This document shows positions 21,681-30,663 of a stretch of 34,441 bases of DNA, piece by piece. Source of the DNA: an uncultured Caryophanales bacterium (GTDB lineage: Bacteria > Bacillota_I > Bacilli_A > RFN20 > CAG-826); NCBI GenBank assembly GCA_946630435.1, contig CAMOYS010000006.1:1-34441 (forward strand). The letters are read 5' to 3'. Made by a program: the position numbers and the translations under genes. Numbering within the stretch: position 1 is the first letter of the stretch; the number at the start of each line of letters is the position of its first letter. The notes beneath the pieces were generated by a model. That model was not told where the DNA came from and did no database searches. It saw only the letters and a list, made by a program, of their open reading frames with translations.

Positions 21681-21920
21681 ATGGAAGAAAAAGACGCAAA
21701 TATTGAATTAATTAAAATCACTCTTGATAAGATTAGACCATTCATTAATCGTGATGGCGGAGATGTTGAATTTGTCCGTTTCGAAGATGGAATTGTTTAT
21801 GTTAAGATGATTGGCGCTTGCGAAGGCTGCACTTTAATTGATAGCACCCTTTCCGAAGGAATTAAGATTATTTTAATGGAAGAAGTTCCAGGTGTTATCG
21901 ATGTCCGTTTAGCGGAATAA
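21681..21920 (+). CDS. NifU C-terminal-type iron-sulfur scaffold (Nfu)
   Basis: A 79-residue stand-alone NifU C-terminal domain. INRDGGDVEFV and C47-E-G-C50 in GACEGCTLI form the site where a dimer holds an iron-sulfur cluster for transfer to target proteins. The length is normal for the YutI/Nfu type of Bacilli. No suf gene is in the window. It is preceded by a promoter only 9 nt from the ATG and followed by its own terminator. Confidence 0.94.
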   Translation: MEEKDANIELIKITLDKIRPFINRDGGDVEFVRFEDGIVYVKMIGACEGCTLIDSTLSEGIKIILMEEVPGVIDVRLAE

Positions 21921-21940
21921 TTTATTTATTTTAGATTTAT

Positions 21941-21970
21941 ACCTCGTTAGTGGTTGCTAATGAGGTTTTC
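21941..21970 (+). terminator. Terminator of nfu
   Basis: ACCTCGTTAG (21941-21950) pairs with CTAATGAGGT (21957-21966) with one G-T pair, followed by TTTC and TTTATTT. Confidence 0.8.
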
Positions 21971-21982
21971 TTTATTTATGAT
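21954..21982 (+). promoter_or_regulatory. Promoter inside the nfu terminator
   Basis: TTGCTA (21954-21959) is 17 nt from TATGAT (21977-21982), which ends 6 nt before the ATG at 21989. The -35 box sits in the loop and 3' arm of the nfu terminator. Confidence 0.5.
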
Positions 21983-21988
21983 AATAAT

Positions 21989-22387
21989 ATGCCTAAAAAA
22001 TTGCGCAAAAAACATTTTTTAATATCTCTTACAATTCCAAACTTTTTCCTTTGGAGTGCTGTGGATGGTTTTATAGGCGCTTTTGCCTTTATGTATTTTT
22101 TCATGCCTAATGAATTCGCCGGATTTAACGAGCTACTTGTTAAATGGTTCAATGACATTGGACTTGATCCAGCACTTATTGAACCGCTCATTACTGTTGG
22201 AATTATAATATCTGCAACGATTATAATTGCCTATATCCTTAACTTCATTCTGGATATAGTGGCCTTAATAACTAATAAAAAGCCAATTGTTATCATTAAT
22301 TTGATTCTCGCTATTATATCAATAAATCCATTCATGATAATTAGTTCCGCTGTTCACTTAAAAGCGATAAATAACAACTGGGAATAA
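21989..22387 (+). CDS. Small unrecognised membrane protein
   Basis: No family is recognised. From the chosen ATG the protein has 132 residues: a basic N-terminus (MPKKLRKKHF), a first membrane helix (about 15-38), a loop with PNEFAGFNELLVKWFNDIG, then two long hydrophobic helices (about 60-85 and 92-118). The in-frame start at 21950 lies inside the nfu terminator and is unlikely. No ribosome site is visible; the -10 box lies 6 nt upstream, so the mRNA may be leaderless. It is transcribed alone, with a hairpin terminator after it. Confidence 0.62.
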   Translation: MPKKLRKKHFLISLTIPNFFLWSAVDGFIGAFAFMYFFMPNEFAGFNELLVKWFNDIGLDPALIEPLITVGIIISATIIIAYILNFILDIVALITNKKPIVIINLILAIISINPFMIISSAVHLKAINNNWE

Positions 22388-22396
22388 AAAGATTAA

Positions 22397-22432
22397 GAAG
22401 CACTAGAATAATTCTAAGTGCTTTTTATTTTA
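22397..22432 (+). terminator. Terminator before tldD
   Basis: AAGCACT and AGAAT pair with ATTCT and AGTGCTT with a one-base bulge, followed by TTTATTTT. Confidence 0.7.
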
Positions 22433-22482
22433 TATAAATATTTAATTATGATAATATTTTTAAGCAAAGGAGGTTAGTGTTT

Positions 22483-23883
22483 ATGATTAGTAAAAAAGTT
22501 GCTCTTGAAGTACTTAATGAAGCTCTTTCGACTGGTGCAGACTACGCGGAAATCTTTTTAGAAGATTCTCTTGCTCGTGGTATCTCAATTGAAAATGGAA
22601 AAGTAGATACTTCTTCATCTGTCACTGCCACTGGCTGTGGACTTCGTTTACTTAAAGAAAATAGAACCGTTTATGGTTACACTACCGATTTAACAAGAAA
22701 CGGATTACTTAAATTAGCATCTACCTTAAAGAAATCTTTTGATGGTGAAAGAATCTTAACCGTCACTAAGTTTGATTTAGTTAAAGCTAAGAATAGAAAT
22801 CCAATTACTAGATCTTATAACGATGTCTCTCGTGAAGAGATTATTAGTTTATTAAGAATTGGTGATGATGCAATCCAAGAATTAAAAGATCCTCGCATTG
22901 TAAGAACTATTTCTTCTTTCTCCTATCATCACCGTGATGTCACTGTCTATAACTCTAAACAAAGATGGTTTAGAAGACAAACTGAATTTGGCCGCGCTGC
23001 TTATATGGTAGTCGCCGCTAATGAAAAAGGATTTGAAACTGGCTTTAATGGTCCAGGTACTCAAACAGATATTTCTTATTTCACTAAGAAAATCAATCTT
23101 AAAGATATCGCTTTAGATACTGTTAGAGTGGCTTTACAAAACTTAGAAGCTAAAGAATGTCCAAGTGGTGTTATGCCAGTCATTATTGGTAATGGTTGGG
23201 GTGGCGTTTTATTCCATGAATCATGTGGTCACCCACTTGAAGCAAGCTCTTCCTTCTTAGGTTTATCCTGTTTCAGTGATAAAAATGGCGAAATGATTGC
23301 TAACCCAGTTGTTTCGGCAGTAGATGATTCCACAATCCCAGGTGAATGGGGTTCAATCGATATCGATGATGAAGGTAATCCAGGACAAAAACGTCAACTC
23401 ATTAAAGATGGTGTCTTAGTTGGTAACATGATTGATGACTTTAATGGTCGACGTAAAAATATGGAAGGTAATGGTGCTTCTAGACGTCAAAACTATAAAT
23501 TCTGTCCAACTAGCCGTATGTCAAATACCTATATTGAAAACGGTAAGAGCACAAAAGAAGAAATTATTAAAGCCACTAAACTTGGTTTATATACTGTTGG
23601 CTTTAATGGTGGCTCCGTTAACCCTGCTACTGGCGAATTCAACTTCGGTTGTAGTGAAGCTTATATCGTTCGTGATGGGAAAATCTGTGAACCAGTTAAA
23701 GGTGCTACCTTAATTGGTAAAGGATTTGAAATCTTAAAAGATATCGATATGGTTGCTAATGACTTAGCCTTTGGCCAAGGTATGTGCGGCGCTGCTAGTG
23801 GTTCAATTAGAACTAATGTTGGTCAACCAACCTTAAGAATTTCCAAAGTCTTCGTTGGTGGAAGAGGAGGAGAATTAAAATAA
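22483..23883 (+). CDS. tldD: TldD metalloprotease subunit
   Basis: TldD is the catalytic zinc subunit of the TldD/TldE protease, which trims peptides in a narrow tunnel, including modified natural products in other bacteria. H245-E-S-C-G-H250 is the HExxxH zinc motif, and C435 in GQGMCG matches the third zinc ligand. The length of 466 is usual. The ATG at 22483 has a strong site, AAAGGAGG (22467-22474), 8 nt upstream; a GTG at 22477 overlaps that spacing and is not preferred. Its stop overlaps the tldE start by one base. No peptide precursor gene is seen nearby. Confidence 0.96.
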   Translation: MISKKVALEVLNEALSTGADYAEIFLEDSLARGISIENGKVDTSSSVTATGCGLRLLKENRTVYGYTTDLTRNGLLKLASTLKKSFDGERILTVTKFDLVKAKNRNPITRSYNDVSREEIISLLRIGDDAIQELKDPRIVRTISSFSYHHRDVTVYNSKQRWFRRQTEFGRAAYMVVAANEKGFETGFNGPGTQTDISYFTKKINLKDIALDTVRVALQNLEAKECPSGVMPVIIGNGWGGVLFHESCGHPLEASSSFLGLSCFSDKNGEMIANPVVSAVDDSTIPGEWGSIDIDDEGNPGQKRQLIKDGVLVGNMIDDFNGRRKNMEGNGASRRQNYKFCPTSRMSNTYIENGKSTKEEIIKATKLGLYTVGFNGGSVNPATGEFNFGCSEAYIVRDGKICEPVKGATLIGKGFEILKDIDMVANDLAFGQGMCGAASGSIRTNVGQPTLRISKVFVGGRGGELK

Positions 23884-25208
23884 TGAAATACGATAAGTTT
23901 TTTGCTATTGCTAAAGAAAAAGGTATCGAAGAAAGTGAACTTAGAGTTTCTACTTCATACGCTTTAAACATTTCTCTCTTCCATGGTGAAATTAGCCAAT
24001 ACACGGTTGAAGATGGTTCAACTTATACCGCTAGAGGTATCTTTAACGGTAAATTTGGTTCTGCTTCATCTGATGTCTATAATTCCAAAAAAGCCGAGTT
24101 TTTAGTGGATGAAATCGTTAATAACGCTAAAGTTATTCAAAACGAAGATCCTGCAATCTTATTTAAAGGTAGTGAAAAATATCACAAGATTAATACCTTT
24201 AGTAAAACTCTTGGAGAGATTTCCATTGATAAAAAGATTGAGACTTTATTCGCTTTAGAAAAAAGACTTAAAGAAATCGATCCAAGAATCGTTGAAGTCG
24301 AAGGAGTTGATTATAGTGAAGATGTTACATCTATCTCTATCTTTAATTCCCACGGTTTAAAGCTCACTCAAAAACTCAATTACTATTATCTTTCAGGAGC
24401 AGTTGTCGCTAAAGAAAACGAACAAGTTAAAACTGCTTATGAAGTTAAGATTGGTAATGATTTCTCTGAGGTTAATGTTGATGAACTTGCTCACACAATT
24501 GTAAATAAAGCTCTTGCTCAACTTGGTGGAGAGCCATGTAAATCAAAGAAATATAAAGCAGTCTTAGCTCCAGAAGTTATGGCCGCTTTCGCTAGTGTTT
24601 ATGTTGATCATGCTAGCGCGGAAAGTGTCCAAAAACAATCATCCTTATTTATTGGTAAAGTTGGTCAAAGTGTTGCTTCTAAAAAAGTCACTATCGAAGA
24701 TAAACCACTTCAAAAAGGTAATGTCTTCTCTAGATGGTTTGATGATGAAGGTGTCGCAACATATAACAAAGCCATCATTAAAAAAGGTGTCTTACAAGGC
24801 TATTTATATTCTTTAACCACTGCGGCTAAAGATGGTGTTTCCTCTACTGGTAACGGTGCTAGACACGGCTCTAAGATTGGTGTTGAACCATTCGCCTTAT
24901 ATTTAAAACCAGGTAAAAAGAGTCAAGAAGAATTATTTAAGAAAGTTAAAGATGGTGTTTATATCACTGAAGTCCAAGGCTTACACGCTGGTATGAACGG
25001 ACAATCTGGTAACTTCTCACTTCAATCTACTGGCTTCTTAATTAAAGACGGTAAACTTGATAAAGGCTTAGATGTTATTACAATCTCAGGCAACTTAGTC
25101 GATGTTATGAATGATATCGTTGAAGTTGGCTCTGATTCCAAGATCTTACTTGGTGGTAATACCTTCTCAAGCGTTATCGTTAAAAAGTTAGCGGTAGGCG
25201 GTAAATAA
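23883..25208 (+). CDS. tldE: TldE/PmbA protease subunit
   Basis: This is the non-catalytic partner of TldD; the two form a heterodimeric peptidase. It shares the TldD fold (SLFHGEISQYTVEDGSTYTARGIFNGKFG in the N-terminal part, VEGVDYSEDVTSISIFNSHGL in the middle, and the C-terminal GMNGQSGNFSLQSTGFLIKDGK typical of PmbA) but lacks HExxxH. At 441 residues the length is normal. TAATG overlap with tldD and a GGAGGAG site about 10 nt upstream indicate coupled translation. A bidirectional terminator follows. Confidence 0.95.
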   Translation: MKYDKFFAIAKEKGIEESELRVSTSYALNISLFHGEISQYTVEDGSTYTARGIFNGKFGSASSDVYNSKKAEFLVDEIVNNAKVIQNEDPAILFKGSEKYHKINTFSKTLGEISIDKKIETLFALEKRLKEIDPRIVEVEGVDYSEDVTSISIFNSHGLKLTQKLNYYYLSGAVVAKENEQVKTAYEVKIGNDFSEVNVDELAHTIVNKALAQLGGEPCKSKKYKAVLAPEVMAAFASVYVDHASAESVQKQSSLFIGKVGQSVASKKVTIEDKPLQKGNVFSRWFDDEGVATYNKAIIKKGVLQGYLYSLTTAAKDGVSSTGNGARHGSKIGVEPFALYLKPGKKSQEELFKKVKDGVYITEVQGLHAGMNGQSGNFSLQSTGFLIKDGKLDKGLDVITISGNLVDVMNDIVEVGSDSKILLGGNTFSSVIVKKLAVGGK

Positions 25209-25224
25209 TCTTACTTAACTAAAC

Positions 25225-25257
25225 AAAAAACTCTAGGTTCGACCTAGAGTTTTTATT
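25225..25257. terminator. Bidirectional terminator
   Basis: An 11-bp perfect stem (25227-25237 / 25243-25253) with loop TTCGA. T residues follow on the plus strand and six T residues on the minus strand. It separates the convergent tldE and nucleotidase genes. Confidence 0.92.
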
Positions 25258-25269
25258 ATAAATAATAAA

Positions 25270-26817
25270 TTAGTATTGAATCGTGGAGATATTGAATTCA
25301 GAAACATTGTTCTTGAAGTTCTTAGTTTCAATCTTCTTTAAGATAGAAATTTGATTCGAAACTGCTTCACGAATAACAATACCAGTTGGAATTACTTCAC
25401 CACCATGTCCACCGAAATAGGCTTCGTTAGATTCCATAAAGTCAGAAGTAACAATATAATATTCAGTATTATTATCGATGGCTTTATTAGATAAGTTATG
25501 CCAGGTTGAATAGTTACCACCCATACCATTCTTTAAGAATTTTGTTTTAAGAACATCACCAGTAATCTTAATAATGACGACTTCGTTATCAAATGGGAAT
25601 GATTCATAAACTTGTCCATAGGTAATATCACCTTGAGCGATATCTTTACGGACCCCACCATTTCTATTATGGAAAGAGGCAACAATGTCATAGCCTTTAA
25701 AATCGACTGAACGTTTAACTTCTTCTTTCATAGAATAAACCGCTAAGTTAGCTAAGGTATCTTGAATCTTTAAAGTAGCATCAGTAGAGCCTAATACTTT
25801 AGCTTTAACGGTACCAATAATATCTCTACTATATTGGTCAATTAAAGATTTAATATCTTTATCTTCAACATAGTTACCTGCTGTTGGATTAGTATCAATT
25901 TCATGAACGCTAGTTGATACTTCTTTAGTGGATTTATTAATCTTTAATTGAAGATGTGGAATTGTTTGAGCGTATGGTTCAGATTGAAGGAAGGCTAAAT
26001 CAAAGGCTTCGTTATATAAGTTTCCGTTAGTGTGGGAGTGACCTCCGAAAACGCCATTGATACCAAGATTAGAAGTATAAAGAGTATTTAATTCAACAGC
26101 ATCTCTATGAGATGACCATAAAATAACGTCGCACTTTTCTTCAGTTTTAAGTCTACTTGCTTCAGCAGTAACGATTTCAATTTCATTTTTAAAATCAACA
26201 TCAGAAATAGCGGATGGAATAATTGAACGACGGATATTATCACCGATTGTACCAATAATACCTACTTTATAATCGCCACGAGTTATAACTCTACTTGGAG
26301 AATATAAATTTGCGATTTGTTTAGTAGAGCGATCATAAATATTCGCACCTAAGATTGGGAATGTAGCTTTATTCTTATTGTTTTCAATCCATTTCTTAGT
26401 CCAGTCAAATTCGTGGTTGCCCATTGTCATTGCATCAAAACCAATAACATCCATGGAATAAGTAACAAGATTACCTCTAGTTAAGTTAGAATCAGCGGAA
26501 CCTTGCCACATATCACCACCGGAGAGGATAACTGTACCACCTGGGTTAGCTTCTCTTTTCTTATCAAAATAAGAACCAAGACGCGCTAAACCAATTTGTT
26601 TCTCTTGGGCGTTATATTGAACTGCACCATGGAAATCACTTAATTCATAAATATCTAAATAATCGTAAGTGCCGTCGGTTTTAATAGCGCCTACATTTTT
26701 ATCTTTAAATTCAGGAAGATTAGGAGTGTATGTTTCAATATCTCCAGTAGCAGCGCCACCACCACAACTTACTAAAAGAGGGAGTAACAAAAAAAGAGAT
26801 AGTTTGTTTATCTTCAT
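25270..26817 (-). CDS. 5'-nucleotidase/UshA-type lipoprotein
   Basis: A surface metallophosphoesterase that probably releases phosphate from nucleotides or cyclic nucleotides outside the cell. The N-terminus is a lipoprotein signal with lipobox LVSC (Cys 18). The catalytic domain shows DFHG, GGDMWQGS, GNHEFDW and GGHSHT as metal ligands; the C-terminal nucleotidase domain has FHNRNGGVRKDI and YGQVYESFPFDN for substrate binding. The ATG at 26817 follows AAAGGA by 9 nt and is preferred to the ATG at 26835, although that overlaps the cysQ stop. It is last in the argS operon region. Confidence 0.9.
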   Translation of the reverse strand: MKINKLSLFLLLPLLVSCGGGAATGDIETYTPNLPEFKDKNVGAIKTDGTYDYLDIYELSDFHGAVQYNAQEKQIGLARLGSYFDKKREANPGGTVILSGGDMWQGSADSNLTRGNLVTYSMDVIGFDAMTMGNHEFDWTKKWIENNKNKATFPILGANIYDRSTKQIANLYSPSRVITRGDYKVGIIGTIGDNIRRSIIPSAISDVDFKNEIEIVTAEASRLKTEEKCDVILWSSHRDAVELNTLYTSNLGINGVFGGHSHTNGNLYNEAFDLAFLQSEPYAQTIPHLQLKINKSTKEVSTSVHEIDTNPTAGNYVEDKDIKSLIDQYSRDIIGTVKAKVLGSTDATLKIQDTLANLAVYSMKEEVKRSVDFKGYDIVASFHNRNGGVRKDIAQGDITYGQVYESFPFDNEVVIIKITGDVLKTKFLKNGMGGNYSTWHNLSNKAIDNNTEYYIVTSDFMESNEAYFGGHGGEVIPTGIVIREAVSNQISILKKIETKNFKNNVSEFNISTIQY

Positions 26818-26834
26818 ATTCTTAAATCCTTTCA

Positions 26835-27620
26835 TTATTTAAATGATATAAAATTTTCTTTGCTATTACAAATGACATATCCGTTTCGATTATAAACGTC
26901 TTCTCTATTATAAGAAATAGAGTTTCCATCTATATCTGAAAAATAGCCACCTGCTTCCGTGATAATAATATGCATCGCACAAGTGTCCCATTCTTTCGTA
27001 TTATGGGTTGTACGATAACAAACATCGGCAACACCTTCGGCAATTAAACAACCCTTCTTAGATGAACCAGAAGTGATAATTGAAGGGATTTGTGCAGTGT
27101 TTTTCTTATAAAACGCTAAATCTTCTTCTTTTGTATGGAAGTGAGAAATTAAGCCAATAAGATCTTTAGTTCTATTACTAACATGGATCTTCTTAACGTT
27201 TCCATTCGCGTCAATTTTATAAGCACCTTTGCCTTTAATCGCATAATAAATGATATTATCCGCAGGAGTCATAATAACACCTAAAACTGGTTCGTGCTTA
27301 TATGCTAAACCGACATTAATAGAAAAATCGCCATCGTGGGCGATAAAATCTTTAGTCCCATCAATTGGATCGATAATCCAGACATAATCATTATTAAGTC
27401 TAGATAAATCATCGCTACTTTCTTCAGTTAAGAAAGCATAAGATGGGAAATTTTTATGTAAATGTTCTCTTATAAGAGAATCTGCTAATTTGTCAGCTTT
27501 TGTGACTGGTGAATTATCTTCTTTAATTTCAACTCCTAAATTGCCGTCGTTATAAATCTTCATCACTTCAACGGATGCTTTTTTAACAACTTCTAAGACA
27601 ACTTCAAGTTCTTTATTCAC
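26835..27620 (-). CDS. cysQ: CysQ-type 3'(2'),5'-bisphosphate nucleotidase
   Basis: A Mg2+-dependent, Li+-sensitive phosphatase of the inositol monophosphatase fold, likely acting on adenosine 3',5'-bisphosphate (pAp). LTEESSDD, DPIDGTKDFI and EWDTCAMHIIITEAGG are the metal-site motifs. The start codon is GTG at 27620, 8 nt after AAAGAGG; a GTG at 27629 is immediately against that site and less likely. It overlaps nrnA by 8 bp. A general inositol-phosphatase role is possible, but the KDF motif favours CysQ. Confidence 0.88.
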   Translation of the reverse strand: MNKELEVVLEVVKKASVEVMKIYNDGNLGVEIKEDNSPVTKADKLADSLIREHLHKNFPSYAFLTEESSDDLSRLNNDYVWIIDPIDGTKDFIAHDGDFSINVGLAYKHEPVLGVIMTPADNIIYYAIKGKGAYKIDANGNVKKIHVSNRTKDLIGLISHFHTKEEDLAFYKKNTAQIPSIITSGSSKKGCLIAEGVADVCYRTTHNTKEWDTCAMHIIITEAGGYFSDIDGNSISYNREDVYNRNGYVICNSKENFISFK

Positions 27621-28581
27621 CGTCGTCACCTCTTTTAGCTAAATCATCAAGATCATTAATAATCTTCATGCATTCATCCCAAGACCAGTTATCAAGTCTT
27701 GCTCCAGCTGCACAGCGATGTCCACCACCGCCATACTTAGCAGCAATCTTTTGAATATTTAAGGTTTGAGATCTAAACTCGCAGCGGATAAATCCTTCTG
27801 GTGAGCGGGTCATAAGAATCCAAATTGGACAACCCTTAATATTTCCTAAAACATTAACGTTTTTCGAAATCTGGTCAAATGTTAAACCATATTGTTCATA
27901 ATCTTCTGGATCAGCAAAGCAATAAATAACACCATGCTCAGTTTGTTTAAATTTAGTAATTAATAAAGCTTGGTATTTAACGACATTTGCATCACTTTGA
28001 TAAAGAATATCGAACATTGTTTTAGGATTAATTCCGATTTCATATAGTTTAGCAACAACATAGTGAGTACGTTCATTTGTTGGGGCGTATCTAAATCTAC
28101 CGGAATCGGTGCAAATTCCCAAATATAGGGCTTCTGCCGCTAAATTTGAGATTTTTAAGTGATAATGAAGAGCAAATTCCGCAATCATTTGGCATGCGGC
28201 GATTGCACCATTATCAACCCATTTAATTGTTCCTTCAAATGGAACTGATTCTATATGGTGATCAATTTTAATAATCTCTTTAGCAAGTTTAATTCTTTGT
28301 TCTGAGATACGAGCGATTTCAGAGCAGTCGACAATAATTGCTAAAGATTCTTTAATTACATCGTCTGACACTTCATCGTATCTAGATAAACGTTCAAACA
28401 TGTAATCTGGACCAAATCCTAAAGCGTAAACTTTCTTGTTCTTAAAATTATCACGAATGATTTCGCGTAGACCAATCGAACTGCCATAACAGTCACAGTC
28501 AGGATTAACATGACCATAAATTGTAATGGTGTCATATTGTTTAATCTTTTTTAAGATGGCTTTACAAGCTTTTTTGTCCAT
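27613..28581 (-). CDS. nrnA: DHH-family oligoribonuclease/pAp phosphatase (NrnA)
   Basis: NrnA degrades RNA pieces of 2-5 nt and, in Bacillus, also dephosphorylates pAp. GHVNPDCDCYGSS (residues 19-31), VDCSEIARIS, IDHHIES (the DHH motif) and C-terminal GGGHRCAAGARL (DHHA1) are all present. The usual NPDxDAxGS has Cys in place of Ala. The length of 322 is normal. It follows rpoE by 5 bp and overlaps cysQ, so three genes are tightly coupled. Confidence 0.93.
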   Translation of the reverse strand: MDKKACKAILKKIKQYDTITIYGHVNPDCDCYGSSIGLREIIRDNFKNKKVYALGFGPDYMFERLSRYDEVSDDVIKESLAIIVDCSEIARISEQRIKLAKEIIKIDHHIESVPFEGTIKWVDNGAIAACQMIAEFALHYHLKISNLAAEALYLGICTDSGRFRYAPTNERTHYVVAKLYEIGINPKTMFDILYQSDANVVKYQALLITKFKQTEHGVIYCFADPEDYEQYGLTFDQISKNVNVLGNIKGCPIWILMTRSPEGFIRCEFRSQTLNIQKIAAKYGGGGHRCAAGARLDNWSWDECMKIINDLDDLAKRGDDGE

Positions 28582-28586
28582 TTAAA

Positions 28587-28997
28587 TTAAAACTCATCCT
28601 CTTCGTTTTTGTTTTCTTTTTCTTCGTCGGAGTCTTCAGAATCGCTATCTTTTTCTTCGTAGGATTCTTCTTCATCTTCTCCTAATTCTTCTTTAAGAAG
28701 TTTCTTTTCTTCTTCATCAACATCTTCATCATCGTTACCGTAGTCGGCAATATTTACATAGGTATCTTTGAATTCATATCTGCTTCTAAGATCCCAAGTA
28801 TTACCTTCAAATGATGCAAAACGTCCATCAAGAGATAATTGGGTGTAGAGCTTAGCCATTTCTTTTTTATATTGATTAGCGTCTAAAGTTCTACCACTTC
28901 TATTAATAACTTCTTCAAATAAATTTTTGAAAGCAATTTTGCCTTTTGATTCATTAATGACTTCAAATGCGAGATCTAATAATGATTTTTCTGACAT
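28587..28997 (-). CDS. rpoE: RNA polymerase delta subunit
   Basis: The delta subunit of Firmicutes RNA polymerase speeds recycling and alters promoter choice. The N-terminal winged HARE-HTH domain (about 1-75) contains LLDLAFEVINESKGKIAFKNLF and FEGNTWDLRSRY; the rest (about 85-136) is an unstructured, almost wholly acidic tail, the hallmark of this subunit. AGGAGG precedes the ATG by 8 nt. It sits between argS and nrnA on the same strand. Confidence 0.95.
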   Translation of the reverse strand: MSEKSLLDLAFEVINESKGKIAFKNLFEEVINRSGRTLDANQYKKEMAKLYTQLSLDGRFASFEGNTWDLRSRYEFKDTYVNIADYGNDDEDVDEEEKKLLKEELGEDEEESYEEKDSDSEDSDEEKENKNEEDEF

Positions 28998-29014
28998 AAC
29001 TTTCCCTCCTAAGG

Positions 29015-30640
29015 TTACATTTTCTTTGGAGCACTAACCCCGATTAAGGTGAGTGCGTTCTTTAAAACAATTTGACAAGCTTTTACTAAAGCAAGTCGGC
29101 TTGATGTGATGTCTAAGTTATCACGATCTATGACACGACATTCACTATAGAAGGCATGAACGAAGCCTGCTAAACGTTGAATGTAAGTGGCAATCAAGTT
29201 TGGTTCGCGGTTAGCCGCGCTTGTTTCGACGAGTCTTGGGAAATCAAGTAAACACTTAATTAACTCGACTTCTGCAGGTTCTTTTAAGTTTTTTGCGCTT
29301 AAATCGATTTCAATATCACTCGATTTTTCTAAGACATTGCATAGTCTAGCGTGAGCGTATTGAGCGTAATAAACTGGGTTAGAAGAACTCTTTTCAGTCG
29401 CAAGATCTAAATCGAAATCTAAATGGGATGAAGCAGCACGTGAGACGAAGAAATATCTAACAGCATCCACTCCAACATCTTCGCAAAGTTCTCTTAAAGT
29501 GATACCTGCACCAGTTCGTTTTGACATTTTCATTTCTTTGCCATCTTTAATCAAACGAACGATTTGGACAAGTTCAACTTCAAGAACATCTTTGGAATAT
29601 CCCTGCATCATAAGAGCGGATTTCATACGGTTAATATAACCGTGATGGTCTGCTCCTAAAACATCAACAAGTAAGTCATATCCTCTACTTAATTTATCTA
29701 AGTGATAAGCAATATCAGGCATTAAGTAGGTGAATTGACCATCTGATTTAACAACTGGACGATCTTTATCATCTAAAAAGTCAGTTGTTTTTAAATAAGT
29801 AGCACCTTCATGAACGTAGGTATATTTAGCGAACTTATTCTTTAAAACATCCTCAACATGGTTATCTTTACGAACATCGCTTTCTTTAGTGTAAATATCA
29901 AAGCTTGTTCTAAATGATTCTAAATCTTTTTTAATCTTTTCAAATTCTTTATCAATTCCATACTCCATTATGAAATTGAGTGTTTCTTTAGAATTATCGA
30001 GATATTTATCACCATAAGTGTTTTTGAATTCAGTTGCGATATCAATAATGTCGTGAGCGTGATAACTATCTTCAGGAAGTTCGACTTTTTCACCAAATAA
30101 TTGATGATAACGAATATTTAAAGACATCGCTAAAGTAGCTACTTGGTTACCACAGTTATTAAGATAATATTCTCTAGTAACATCGTAACCTGCAAAATCA
30201 TAGACACGGCAGATTGAATCACCAACTGCAGCAATACGAGCATGACCTAAATGTAAGTCACCAGTTGGATTAGCGCTAACGAATTCAACATTAATCTTTT
30301 TATTCTTCTTTTCTCCGCGACCATAATCATCACCTTTAGCAATAATCATGCTAATAGCGGAATTAATTGTGTCTTTCTTAAGAAAGAAGTTAATAAATCC
30401 AGGACCAGCAACTTCAATTTTATCGATGCCTTCTTTATCGATAACATCCACTAATTCAAGAGCAAAATCACGTGGCTTTTTACCTAATCTAGAAGCAGAT
30501 TTTAAGGCAACGTTAGTCGCATAATCACCATGTTCTTTATTTTTAGTGTTTTCAATAATGATATCCGAAAGCTCGAGAGATAAATTATATCCCTTTAAGG
30601 CGGATTGGATTTTAAGCTTTAATGTTTCTTCAATATTCAT
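29015..30640 (-). CDS. argS: Arginyl-tRNA synthetase
   Basis: This class I synthetase charges tRNA-Arg. The Arg tRNA synthetase N-terminal domain covers about 1-85. SANPTGDLHLGHAR holds the HIGH-type motif (H130-L-G-H133), and KEMKMSKRTG contains the K-M-S-K loop, unlike the many ArgRS that lack a canonical KMSKS. The DALR anticodon-binding domain forms the C-terminus (about 425-541). No ribosome site is clear. The promoter lies just upstream, and rpoE follows by 17 bp. Confidence 0.97.
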   Translation of the reverse strand: MNIEETLKLKIQSALKGYNLSLELSDIIIENTKNKEHGDYATNVALKSASRLGKKPRDFALELVDVIDKEGIDKIEVAGPGFINFFLKKDTINSAISMIIAKGDDYGRGEKKNKKINVEFVSANPTGDLHLGHARIAAVGDSICRVYDFAGYDVTREYYLNNCGNQVATLAMSLNIRYHQLFGEKVELPEDSYHAHDIIDIATEFKNTYGDKYLDNSKETLNFIMEYGIDKEFEKIKKDLESFRTSFDIYTKESDVRKDNHVEDVLKNKFAKYTYVHEGATYLKTTDFLDDKDRPVVKSDGQFTYLMPDIAYHLDKLSRGYDLLVDVLGADHHGYINRMKSALMMQGYSKDVLEVELVQIVRLIKDGKEMKMSKRTGAGITLRELCEDVGVDAVRYFFVSRAASSHLDFDLDLATEKSSSNPVYYAQYAHARLCNVLEKSSDIEIDLSAKNLKEPAEVELIKCLLDFPRLVETSAANREPNLIATYIQRLAGFVHAFYSECRVIDRDNLDITSSRLALVKACQIVLKNALTLIGVSAPKKM

Positions 30641-30663
30641 AAGTTCTACTTTCGTAAGAGGGT

